Below are positions 50,589-59,169 of a DNA stretch of 64,000 bases, in pieces. The notes under the pieces were generated by a model. It made no database searches, was not told where the DNA came from, and saw only the letters and a program-made list of their open reading frames with translations. This stretch comes from an uncultured bacterium (GTDB taxonomy: Bacteria > Planctomycetota > UBA1135 > GCA-002686595). The DNA is taken from assembly GCA_937896235.1 (NCBI GenBank), contig CALBMX010000036.1, forward strand, positions 62,001-126,000. Reading direction: 5' to 3'. Numbering within the stretch: position 1 is the first letter of the stretch; every line of letters starts with the position of its first letter. Position numbers and translations under genes: made by a program.

Positions 50589-51767
50589 CTAGTTGTCCTC
50601 CCCAAAAACGCTCTCGTCTACTAATTTTTCCAGTGCACCCGAAGCCTGTACGTGCTCAAGACGCTTGGGTTGAGCGTCCCGCGAGTAGGGAATGAAGTTG
50701 AATGTGATCGTGCTCAGTTTCTGTATCAGGGCTTCCCGAACGACGACTTCTCCACGCTTCTCTAGCGCTTCGGCGAGGGAGGCCAAGCCCTCAGCTTCCT
50801 TAGAGTACTTCGCCTCTAGCCCGCGAGCCTCGGCGATTCTCTCTGCCAGAATTCCATCCCCAGCCAGTTGCTTAGAGATGGCAAAGGCGTCGGCCTCTCG
50901 CATGAGCCGTATGGCCTCCTGCTCGGCGGCGAGTAGATCCTTGCGGAGCTCACCAACCAGGCTTGTCATTTCGATTTCCTTCTCTTTGAGAACGGAAGCT
51001 AGCGCCTTCTTTCGCTCTTCAACTAGCTGACCCTCCCTAGCCTTAAGACGCTCGACCTCTTGGTCGGCCTCCTTCCGGTCCTCGATGGCCTGTTCGTATT
51101 GGACATCAAATTTAGGCTTGGGGGTACTCACTTGAGAGACCCGAAGGCCGTGGGGAGCCAAGAGCTCGTTGAGACGAGTGGAGCAGGCGCTAACTGCGAT
51201 GTCGACCTCGGCGGGATCGGCTACCTGCACCGCAGAGTAGCGACCAAACTCGTCCCTAAGTACTGAGCGTGCATAGGACTTAATCCAGTTGTGCTTGAAT
51301 CCATCACCAGCGCCGGAGTCCTCCAGGAGCCTTCCGGCTTCCCCTGGGATGAGTTCATAGAGAATGGTCAGGTCTTCAAAGTAGAAGTTCGAGCCATCAT
51401 TCGCACGTACCGTCAACTTTGGAACATGGTTGTCGTCGACAAAACGATCCCCCTGCATCCGGAACTCTTGGCTTGTCTTGTCCATCAGGAAGATCTCCTG
51501 TACACCGGGCATGTAGATACGGATGCCGGGTGACGTAATCACCTCTTTCCCTCCGCTCATGTAATTGACAAGGACCGCGACTTGGTTATCCGCAATACTG
51601 GTGATCCCCAAGCGCCCTGTGGCGAAGGCCAAAACGATCAGGCCAAAGAAGAATATCCCCACGATTCCAAGGGCGTTTTTCTTCGATATATCTAGTTTGA
51701 AATCTCTGCCGTTTTGGCCTGAGGGGGGCCACGACGAGGGCTCGTCAGGTTTGTGTGGTGTATTCAT
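50589..51767 (-). CDS. SPFH/Band 7 membrane protein (first of a pair)
   Basis: 392 residues. A 30-residue polar N-terminus precedes a membrane helix (NALGIVGIFFFGLIVLAFA), then the Band 7 domain (about 55-235, with ITSIADNQVAVLVNYMSGG and LTILYELIPGEAG), a long coiled coil (about 235-345) and a C-terminal region. Two different SPFH proteins encoded together, as in HflK/HflC, probably form a hetero-oligomeric membrane ring. The four-gene operon starts here. The sequence is not close enough to HflK or HflC to use those names. The start, ATG 51767, follows a long leader into the cytochrome gene region. Confidence 0.87.
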   Translation of the reverse strand: MNTPHKPDEPSSWPPSGQNGRDFKLDISKKNALGIVGIFFFGLIVLAFATGRLGITSIADNQVAVLVNYMSGGKEVITSPGIRIYMPGVQEIFLMDKTSQEFRMQGDRFVDDNHVPKLTVRANDGSNFYFEDLTILYELIPGEAGRLLEDSGAGDGFKHNWIKSYARSVLRDEFGRYSAVQVADPAEVDIAVSACSTRLNELLAPHGLRVSQVSTPKPKFDVQYEQAIEDRKEADQEVERLKAREGQLVEERKKALASVLKEKEIEMTSLVGELRKDLLAAEQEAIRLMREADAFAISKQLAGDGILAERIAEARGLEAKYSKEAEGLASLAEALEKRGEVVVREALIQKLSTITFNFIPYSRDAQPKRLEHVQASGALEKLVDESVFGEDN

Positions 51768-51844
51768 GTTGGTGCGATGAGTTTCGCTTGGGAGTCCGTG
51801 GTGGTCTTCGGGAGGGATGCACTACGCCTGGTAGCACGCCATGT

Positions 51845-53668
51845 TCAATCTAAAAGGAAAGGGCTTAGCTGGCGCTCCATGTCAAGCCAGTGCTCGGCTC
51901 TGCGGGCTTCCTTCTCCTCTGTGTAATATTGCGCCAAGGCATGGGCTAGCTCTGAAGCGGGTGCGAGCTGGAAAGCACGCTCAAGATCGTTGGCAAACCC
52001 CGCTCTATCGCCAGAGAGGAGGCGTAGCACAGAGCGATTTCGATAGGCGCCATCGGAGCGTGGGTATTGTTCGATGGTATGGGTAAGAAGCTCGAGGCCC
52101 TCTTGGTGTTGGCCCTGCTCTCCAAGGAGGAGGCCCAAATTGATCGCACTGGGTGCCAAGTCCGGATCTAACTCCAGGGCTCTTCGATACGACTTGATGG
52201 CCTCTTCGTTACGACCGGCTTGTGAGAGCAGGTGCCCCCTCACATGGTGGTACATAGGCAGCCCGTCGGAGGTGGGGCCGGGAGCACCATCAACTAGCCC
52301 CATGCTCCTTGCGACGTGTCCACCTGCAAAATACGCCATCATCCAAAGTCCGATGTCGTCTTGATGCCGAGGCGCAGGCTCTCCCGGCCAGGAGAACCTC
52401 TTCCAGTCCCCAGCTTCGGACTCTGCAAACCTCAGGGACTCCTCCGAGGAGGCTGGCATGACCGCACCGGGGTCCTTACGAATGTAGTGGTCGTGGATAC
52501 GAACACGAGCAACATCAAAGACACCCGTAAGAGGCATGTGGCACGAGACACAATCCTCGGCACTCTCGTTGGTCGCGCCTGTTCGATTGCAGGTCGCCGC
52601 CATACCCGTTTCGTGGCACTTTCCGCAGGCATTCCGTACCAAGGCCCGCTCGGATTCGATGTGCAGAGTGCGATGGGGGTCGTGGCAGGTTGTACAAGTC
52701 ATTTCCGATGCTAGAAAACATTGGCTGCGAACGAGTCGCTCCGTTTGACTTACAAAACCGACCTCGTGGGTCTGCTTATCGGCCACAAAAACTGCGCGCT
52801 GTTCCAGCAAGTTTCCACCTGGTGCCGGAGGTCCGAGCTCTTCGCCATTTAGCACAATTCGCGCGTCCCCCTGTAGATGGCACGCGGCACAAATGGAGAG
52901 CTGCTCCACGCGAGGGAGGGACCCGATGTTGAGAATGGGATCGGGTCTCCCAGGAGTCTCTAGACTCTCTTGATAGCTGACATGGCTCTCACCAAGGCCA
53001 TGACAGGCGTTGCAGGAGATGCCACGGGGTTCCCAATCAGAGGCAAGGACGGTCCCGTTTAAGGGGAACGTCTTGGGTGGCAAATGATCCGTGTGACACC
53101 CAAGGCACTCGGCGGTTATGGGGACGGAAAGGCGCGAAGCCGGTGAGATCGCTGCACCAGGCGACAAGACACCGAGGCGCCCCTCGTTTTCCGTGAGGAC
53201 TTCGATTGGTGCGAACCACATGTTGCTTCCATGGGCAACGGCGTAGGATCGGTCAAGCTCGCCGGAACCGATTCCAAATAGGACCTCATACCCCATGGCA
53301 AAATGGGGATCCTTTGCATGCGTCTCTCCTAAAACGAATGCCCTGTGGTCGGGGGACTCGGCGAAGAAATAGCCGTATCCGCCCTCGGACTCCACAACTC
53401 CCGGGATACCTGAAAGTTCGCCCGGGACCTCGCTCCCTGAGGGGGCAACGGATCCAAGGGTTCGTGCCATCCCCGTCATGCTCCAGCTTCTAACGATGTC
53501 GGCATGGCAGTCGAGGCACAGCTCCGAGCCGCCCTCCGAGGGAGCAACCTTCCAGGCTGGGCCCAGGTTGGACACCTTCATCTGCACCTGCTCTGGCTGG
53601 GGGGAACACGCAGCGAGGATTGCGGCAAACAATAGGCATGCAGTGAGCCGGTTGGAACGAGGGAGCAT
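51845..53668 (-). CDS. Seven-heme c-type cytochrome lipoprotein with C-terminal TPRs
   Basis: About 607 residues from ATG 53668, which gives a lipobox (ILAAC) after a hydrophobic segment; the longer frame overlaps the divergent gene. Seven CxxCH motifs are visible: CLDCH, CLGCH, CNACH, CAACH, CTTCH, CGKCH and CVSCH, from about residue 50 to 375. The C-terminal 150 residues are TPR repeats (NEEAIKSYRRALELDPDLA). The heme domain resembles the multiheme cytochrome/doubled-CXXCH and NrfA-type electron carriers; the TPRs probably bind a partner. It would sit in the periplasm or on the outer surface. It is divergent from the CRTAC1-type gene with 90 bases between starts. Confidence 0.87.
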   Translation of the reverse strand: MLPRSNRLTACLLFAAILAACSPQPEQVQMKVSNLGPAWKVAPSEGGSELCLDCHADIVRSWSMTGMARTLGSVAPSGSEVPGELSGIPGVVESEGGYGYFFAESPDHRAFVLGETHAKDPHFAMGYEVLFGIGSGELDRSYAVAHGSNMWFAPIEVLTENEGRLGVLSPGAAISPASRLSVPITAECLGCHTDHLPPKTFPLNGTVLASDWEPRGISCNACHGLGESHVSYQESLETPGRPDPILNIGSLPRVEQLSICAACHLQGDARIVLNGEELGPPAPGGNLLEQRAVFVADKQTHEVGFVSQTERLVRSQCFLASEMTCTTCHDPHRTLHIESERALVRNACGKCHETGMAATCNRTGATNESAEDCVSCHMPLTGVFDVARVRIHDHYIRKDPGAVMPASSEESLRFAESEAGDWKRFSWPGEPAPRHQDDIGLWMMAYFAGGHVARSMGLVDGAPGPTSDGLPMYHHVRGHLLSQAGRNEEAIKSYRRALELDPDLAPSAINLGLLLGEQGQHQEGLELLTHTIEQYPRSDGAYRNRSVLRLLSGDRAGFANDLERAFQLAPASELAHALAQYYTEEKEARRAEHWLDMERQLSPFLLD

Positions 53669-53758
53669 GCTAATAGTTTCGCATAAAGCATGGCCCGAAT
53701 CACGCATGCTTCCCATCGGGTGGGAAGGTCGATCCCTCGTTGGGTATATTCTGGAGGT

Positions 53759-55570
53759 ATGCAAACTCTCTCCTTTTTTGTGCTCGCCTGCCCCCTTGCC
53801 CTTGCTACCCAAGGCCCTCCTAAGCCCGAGTTACCGGAACCGGGATTCTCGAATGCCTCGGTTGCCCTAGGACTCGGTCCCACAATCGTTCCGGAGACCA
53901 TCGCTCGCGTTCTCTTCACCGATCTCAATGGGGACGGCATGCCAGATCTCGTGGTGGACCGTCATCGTGTCTTTTTGAACACGATGGACGAGCTCAACCG
54001 GGAGGGGGCGAAGAGAACTCCCGGCCGTATTTTCCTCGAAGTCCCAGCGGAGAAGACCGGGCTTCCGGAGCCTGCTCCATCGACCTTGGTTGTTTTTGCG
54101 GACCTAGATAACGATGGTCATCAAGATGCTTTGATCACCCAGTACTTTGAATCGGTTGCAATGCAGCCGGGCGACGCGAAAGGTACGGCGTGGTATCGAG
54201 GTCGTGGTGACGGGACGTTCGGCCCAGCCCAGTTCCTTGAAGGGTTGCCAACTAGCTCGACAAGTGCAGTCGCTGTGGGGGACGTGAACCTAGACGGCTA
54301 TTTGGACGTTTTTCTGGGCAACTGGTATGTGCGCTATGGAGTGTCCAACCTCGGCTACCCTAATGACCTGCTCTGGGGCGACCCCTCTGGAAAAGCTCCA
54401 CTGTTTCGCCGGGAAAGTCTACCTGGTAAGTCACCCCGTATTTTTGATGTTGACGAGGCCTTGCCGGACTTCTCTACCGAAACAGATCCTGACGGTCGTC
54501 CGACCTATGGAGCCATGATCGCGGACCTCGATGGAATGGGAGGACCGGAGATTTTAGAGCTTAACTACGGTCGTCGCTGGAATCGACTTTGGCACCAATC
54601 GAAGGGGAACGCTCTCTGGGAAGACATCGGCCCCGCAAGCCACTTTGATGGCGATTTGATTAGGCATGGACGATACCCCCAGTGGGCTATCGAGGCGTTC
54701 GCAAAGCGCGTCCCACCAATCGAGCGTGAGCCAGAGGCGCCATTTCGATCAAACGGAAACACCTTTGACTGCTCGGTTGGCGATGTCGATAACGATGGCG
54801 ACTTTGATATTCTGCTAACGACCATCGCGCATGCTTGGGCGGGTAGTTCAAGTGACCGTTCGCGGATTCTCCTGCAAGGTGAGCCCCTTACTTTTACCCA
54901 AGCGCCCACCCTTTCACTCAATCGTCTGGGAGAGAACCCGACCGGTGGAAATCAAGGCGACCTCTTTGGCGAGCTCGCCGATCTCGATCACGATGGCAGG
55001 TTGGATGTCTTGCTCTCTTCGGGGGACTACTCCGACAACCAAAGGTTGCGAATCTACCTGCAAGAGAGTGCGGGTGCTCTTACGGACAGAACGGCGGAAC
55101 TTGGTGTTGATCACGACGGCTCACAGCAGCTTAGTCTTGCGGATATAGATAACGATGGGGATCTAGACATCGCTGTTGGCCAAACTTTCAACCGCTTTTC
55201 GGCCGAACAGAAGAGCGGCCGTAGTCCAGCCCTCAAACTACTCCTCAACGAATGCTCGAATGCAGGCTCCTCTCTTACGATCCAACTCGAAGGAGACGGG
55301 ATTCACACGAATCGGGACGCCCTTGGTGCGGTAATTCGCGCGCGGCTAGAAGGCGGGCAGGTTCTCTCTCGGCAGCTCATCGGAATCGGGGGCCACGCGG
55401 GGAAGCAGCATGCGTTCACGATCCACTTCGGATTGGGGGAGGCGCACCTTATCCAGGAGCTCACGGTGATTTGGCCAAACAGGCAGCATAAACAAGAGGT
55501 CTTCCGCAACGTGCATCCCGGTGCTTACACCCTAAGGGAGGGTGGGGAGCTAAAGAGGCGATCCCAGTAG
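53759..55570 (+). CDS. Exported FG-GAP/VCBS and ASPIC-UnbV (CRTAC1-type) protein
   Basis: About 603 residues from ATG 53759 with a signal peptide (LSFFVLACPLALATQ). Calcium-binding FG-GAP/VCBS repeats of the DxDxDGxxD type recur: DLNGDGMPDLVV, DLDNDGHQDALI, DVNLDGYLDVFL, DVDNDGDFDILL, DLDHDGRLDVLL and DIDNDGDLDIAV. The C-terminal part, NRDALGAVIRARLEGG to VIWPNR, is the ASPIC/UnbV domain. Such proteins form seven-bladed propellers at the cell surface, probably for binding glycans or adhesion. The longer frame, with an ATG at 53690, lies inside the divergent cytochrome gene region. A GGAGG ends only one base before the ATG, too close for a normal ribosome site. Confidence 0.88.
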   Translation: MQTLSFFVLACPLALATQGPPKPELPEPGFSNASVALGLGPTIVPETIARVLFTDLNGDGMPDLVVDRHRVFLNTMDELNREGAKRTPGRIFLEVPAEKTGLPEPAPSTLVVFADLDNDGHQDALITQYFESVAMQPGDAKGTAWYRGRGDGTFGPAQFLEGLPTSSTSAVAVGDVNLDGYLDVFLGNWYVRYGVSNLGYPNDLLWGDPSGKAPLFRRESLPGKSPRIFDVDEALPDFSTETDPDGRPTYGAMIADLDGMGGPEILELNYGRRWNRLWHQSKGNALWEDIGPASHFDGDLIRHGRYPQWAIEAFAKRVPPIEREPEAPFRSNGNTFDCSVGDVDNDGDFDILLTTIAHAWAGSSSDRSRILLQGEPLTFTQAPTLSLNRLGENPTGGNQGDLFGELADLDHDGRLDVLLSSGDYSDNQRLRIYLQESAGALTDRTAELGVDHDGSQQLSLADIDNDGDLDIAVGQTFNRFSAEQKSGRSPALKLLLNECSNAGSSLTIQLEGDGIHTNRDALGAVIRARLEGGQVLSRQLIGIGGHAGKQHAFTIHFGLGEAHLIQELTVIWPNRQHKQEVFRNVHPGAYTLREGGELKRRSQ

Positions 55571-55641
55571 ATTCAAAACCAATGCGGGGTGGTATCCTGT
55601 TCGCCTCATTCTCCGCAACACCCTCATTTCTGGCCCCCCCT

Positions 55642-57489
55642 ATGGCTGAGCTCGGCTTTCACGCAGTTTCTTTTTCCTTTGGCGCGAAGCCCCTTCTCGA
55701 TGGTGTAGACCTGCAGATTGAGGCTGGGGAGAGGATCGGTTTACTCGGCTGTAATGGCACGGGGAAGTCCACCCTACTCAAGCTCTTGCAGGGTGAACAC
55801 CAGCCCGATAAGGGGCGGATATCCAAGCGTATTGGACTCCGTATTGCTGGCTTGGAGCAAGATGTCCCGGGTGCCATCGAGGGAACGGTTGCCGAGCTAT
55901 TGCAGGCCGCACTTCCAGAAGAAGCGGCCTCCGATGCGTGGAAGGCCGAGAAGGATATTGCGCGCGTGGTCTCGCAGCTACGGGTCGACCCACTTGCACG
56001 GTTCGCCGATTTGTCCGCCGGCAGTAAGAGGCGGGCTATGCTCGCACGAGCGCTGTTGAGCGAGCCGGACTTATTGATCCTCGATGAGCCCACGAACCAC
56101 CTCGATCTCGAGGCCATCTGCGGGCTGGAAGAGCTTTTGTTGCGCAGGAAGGGCGCACTTCTTTTTGTCACTCACGACCGGGCCTTTCTCCGCAAACTGT
56201 CGACCCGAATTGTCGATCTGGACCGCGGCTCCCTGACCAGTTACGAGTGCGACTATGAGACCTACCTGCTGCGGAAGCTCGAAGTGCTCGAGGCGCAGGA
56301 AAAACAGGCGATGCAGTTTGATAAGAAGCTGGCCCAAGAAGAGACGTGGCTGCGGCGTGGTGTGAAAGCTAGGCGAACGCGTAATATGGGTCGTGTCCGT
56401 GCCTTGTTAGATATGCGGAATGAGCGATCGGATCGCCGCGAGCTCTCCGGCAAAGCGCGCGTTCAAGTACAGGATGCTGCTCGGACGGGGAGAAACGTGG
56501 TTCGAGTTTTGGGTTTGTCCCAAGACTTCGGAGCGGGCCCGCTCTTCCAAAACCTGGACCTAGAGATTCAGCGCGGGGATCGGGTCGGGTTGATGGGGCC
56601 AAACGGAAGTGGCAAGACCACTCTCTTGCGAATCCTTTTAGGCGAACTCAAACCGCAGTCGGGCTCCGTTGAGTACGGCACAAACTTAGAGGCGGCTCGT
56701 TTTGACCAGCTGCACACGGAGCTGGATGACAAGCTAACGGTAGCCCAGAACATCTGCGGCGACTCGGATTCGGTCCTCATCAATGGGAACTTCCGGCACA
56801 TCAACGGATACCTGAATGACTTCCTGTTTGACAATGAGCAGATCCGCGGCCCGATTTGGAACTTGTCTGGCGGAGAGCGGAAGAGACTCGCACTCGCAAA
56901 AGTTCTTGCGCGGCCTTCGAATCTCTTGGTACTAGACGAACCGACGAACGACCTTGACCTTGAGACTCTCGACCTCTTTGAGTCCCTTCTCGCCAGCTAT
57001 ACAGGAACCCTGATTGTTGTCAGCCACGATCGTGAGTTCTTGAATAACACGATGACCTCGATGGTCCTCTTTGAAGGTCCAGACGACTCTGGTATTGGAG
57101 TTGTTCGCGAATATGTCGGTGGCTATGACGATGCCATTGCGCAGCAGGCTACGATCCTAGCGGGCTCAAAATCCAGCACCGGGCAAGTCGCGAAAACAAA
57201 CAAGCCTCACGCACGAACGGAGCGAGTTCGGAGCAAGCGGGCCCGACGCCTTAGCTTCCTAGAGTCCAAAGAGCTTAAGGATCTTCCAGGGCAGATTAGC
57301 TCACTGGAGGAGTCCATTGAAAAGTTGCAGGCGGCGATGGCCGAACCAGATTTCTATAAACGTGGCGGAGGCCTTATAGCTGCCGATCAGGCTAGTTTTG
57401 ACAAGCTTGAGTCCTCGTTGGCTACCGCGATGGAGCGTTGGGAGTTGCTCGAGGCGATCTCGATAGGGGAGCACGAAGGCGAGAGCTAA
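55642..57489 (+). CDS. uup: ABC-F ATPase Uup
   Basis: About 615 residues from ATG 55642; 20 codons of the frame upstream are not conserved-looking. Two ABC domains: the first with GCNGTGKST, LSAGSKRR and LLILDEPTNHLD, the second with GPNGSGKTT, LSGGERKR and LLVLDEPTNDLD. The inter-domain linker and a C-terminal coiled coil (LPGQISSLEESIEKLQAAM) identify Uup rather than the other ABC-F subfamilies. The block HINGYLNDFLFDNEQIR is also Uup-like. Uup acts on ribosomes or related complexes and affects precise transposon excision and biofilm traits in E. coli. It follows the CRTAC1-type gene on the same strand after 71 bases. Confidence 0.9.
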   Translation: MAELGFHAVSFSFGAKPLLDGVDLQIEAGERIGLLGCNGTGKSTLLKLLQGEHQPDKGRISKRIGLRIAGLEQDVPGAIEGTVAELLQAALPEEAASDAWKAEKDIARVVSQLRVDPLARFADLSAGSKRRAMLARALLSEPDLLILDEPTNHLDLEAICGLEELLLRRKGALLFVTHDRAFLRKLSTRIVDLDRGSLTSYECDYETYLLRKLEVLEAQEKQAMQFDKKLAQEETWLRRGVKARRTRNMGRVRALLDMRNERSDRRELSGKARVQVQDAARTGRNVVRVLGLSQDFGAGPLFQNLDLEIQRGDRVGLMGPNGSGKTTLLRILLGELKPQSGSVEYGTNLEAARFDQLHTELDDKLTVAQNICGDSDSVLINGNFRHINGYLNDFLFDNEQIRGPIWNLSGGERKRLALAKVLARPSNLLVLDEPTNDLDLETLDLFESLLASYTGTLIVVSHDREFLNNTMTSMVLFEGPDDSGIGVVREYVGGYDDAIAQQATILAGSKSSTGQVAKTNKPHARTERVRSKRARRLSFLESKELKDLPGQISSLEESIEKLQAAMAEPDFYKRGGGLIAADQASFDKLESSLATAMERWELLEAISIGEHEGES

Positions 57490-57494
57490 TAGCT

Positions 57495-57527
57495 GCCCCC
57501 CAGTAGGTGATACCAGCTACGGGGGGC
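57495..57527 (+). terminator. GC-rich hairpin after uup
   Basis: GCCCCCC (57495-57501) pairs with GGGGGGC (57521-57527), and GTAG with CTAC inside after one A bulge. No U-tract follows, so it may stop transcription only with Rho or act as an mRNA end. The next gene is convergent. Confidence 0.45.
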
Positions 57528-57628
57528 GGAGCTCGGGCTAGGCGGTCCCAAGAGTCTCCCAGAGAGGTTCCTAATCATCTTTGGGAAGGACAAACCCGCT
57601 GCACTCTGCGCTCCCCGCTAAGTCGGCC

Positions 57629-58951
57629 TCAAGGGCCGGCCTCATCATGAGCGTCCATCGCATCGATTCTCTTTTGGAAGCCGCGGCCTAGGAGAGGGGC
57701 CAGGCAAAGCCAGACCACACTGACAGGAATGGCTAGTGCCGCGAGTCCAGTGAGGCCAAGCCCAGCCGCAGCAAGTCCTTTGTAGGCAAGTGAGGACACG
57801 GCATCGCCCGCTCGGTAGAGGCCGACGTCGATAAGGTTCTTCGCCAGATATTTCTCTTCCGTGGGGAGCGGCGTATAGAGCATCTCGCGAGCGGGCCGAG
57901 TCAACCCGTAGTTTGTTGCCCGCCTTAGGACTTGTGCGACGACAACAACCCAATAGACAGGCAGCGCCCAGAGGAGGCAGAAGCTGACAATAGTAAGTGC
58001 GGGTAGGATAGCCAATGTCCAGCCGACGCCGACTACGTGAACCACACTTCGAACGGCGCCCATCTGGAGTAAGATGCTAGCGGTATTGGTGATCAGGTCA
58101 ATATAGGCAAACTTCTCAATGCGAGCGCCCATGTCGGACTCCAAAGCGTCGATTACACTGCCTTGGATCAAGTAGGCGAAAGTGCCTGTAATTGTGTAAA
58201 AGAGGACGTATCCGCTGATGCCAAGAAGATACGGGGAGTGGAGCGTTTGCCGGATGCCATCCCAAGAGGATGCGCGAAGCGGTTTGTTGGAAGAGACCTT
58301 GCCGCGCTGGTTGGGGTAGACGGGCGCTGAGCGAACGATGGCCTTTACAGAACGCGCTGCGAGCTCAAGTAAGAGAGCGGCGAAGACCAGTAAGTGAAGG
58401 GGGCTCCACTCGTGACGCCCCATGAATCCGATAAGGAAGACAACAAGCGCACTTCCAATGATTCCTCCTAGGGAACAACCCGCAGCCGCAAACCCAAAGA
58501 GCTGCTTTGCCCTGTCGGGGGGGAACAGCTCGGCGAGGAGACTCCATAATAGGGAGCCGATCAGGACGCTAAAGGCTGACACCCAGATGTAGAGCCCGTG
58601 GCCTATCGTTGTTCGGACCCCATCGGAATACGTGATCCAGTGGGGTAGATAGACCAGAGCAAAGTAGAAGAGCAGCAGGTTCCCGGCCAAAAAACGATAG
58701 ACGAATTGCGCCATCGTCTCCCGGGAGAGTTTGGTGGCCAGTTGACCGATCAACGGATTGATCAAAACGCCGAGGAGAACCGTGCCCACCATAAGTAGGG
58801 GAAGATCGCCTGCTCCCCCTTGAATGCCCATGGCCTCGCGAATCGGCCGGATCGTATACCAGCTAGCGAATAGAAGGAAAAAGCACACAAATGCATGGAG
58901 AATGGCGGGGCGCTCTTCTTCTGTTGCCGGCAGCAGTTTCCTAAGAATCAT
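57629..58951 (-). CDS. NTP/NDP-exchange-type (Npt/MFS) membrane transporter
   Basis: About 440 residues from ATG 58951; a TTG three codons earlier is also in frame. Twelve helices are predicted. RPIREAMGIQGGAGDLPLLMVGT in the first loop region is very like the sequence seen in NTP/NDP exchange (ADP/ATP translocase-like) proteins that occur also in free-living bacteria, and APYSQLFGFAAAGCSLGGIIGSALVV-type helix packing follows with a large loop. In obligate intracellular bacteria the family imports host ATP; a substrate is not assigned in free-living relatives. The C-terminus is short and charged. It is convergent with uup and divergent from the epimerase gene. Confidence 0.75.
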   Translation of the reverse strand: MILRKLLPATEEERPAILHAFVCFFLLFASWYTIRPIREAMGIQGGAGDLPLLMVGTVLLGVLINPLIGQLATKLSRETMAQFVYRFLAGNLLLFYFALVYLPHWITYSDGVRTTIGHGLYIWVSAFSVLIGSLLWSLLAELFPPDRAKQLFGFAAAGCSLGGIIGSALVVFLIGFMGRHEWSPLHLLVFAALLLELAARSVKAIVRSAPVYPNQRGKVSSNKPLRASSWDGIRQTLHSPYLLGISGYVLFYTITGTFAYLIQGSVIDALESDMGARIEKFAYIDLITNTASILLQMGAVRSVVHVVGVGWTLAILPALTIVSFCLLWALPVYWVVVVAQVLRRATNYGLTRPAREMLYTPLPTEEKYLAKNLIDVGLYRAGDAVSSLAYKGLAAAGLGLTGLAALAIPVSVVWLCLAPLLGRGFQKRIDAMDAHDEAGP

Positions 58952-59169
58952 GGCAGCCAAGGAAGCATATTCTTCAAGCAGGGGGCAAGATCTGAATTAC
59001 CCAATTTTGAAATCGGGTGCCTTGTTCTTACAGGCTCTTCTACATCTGGCCACCTGTAAGGGCAGGCTACAATCCTTTAGGAAATCAAAAGTTGACTTCC
59101 TATTTGGCGATGAAAACTTCTTAATAGTTGACCCTCTCTTCGACGAGCTCCCCCCAAAACAGAACTCCC

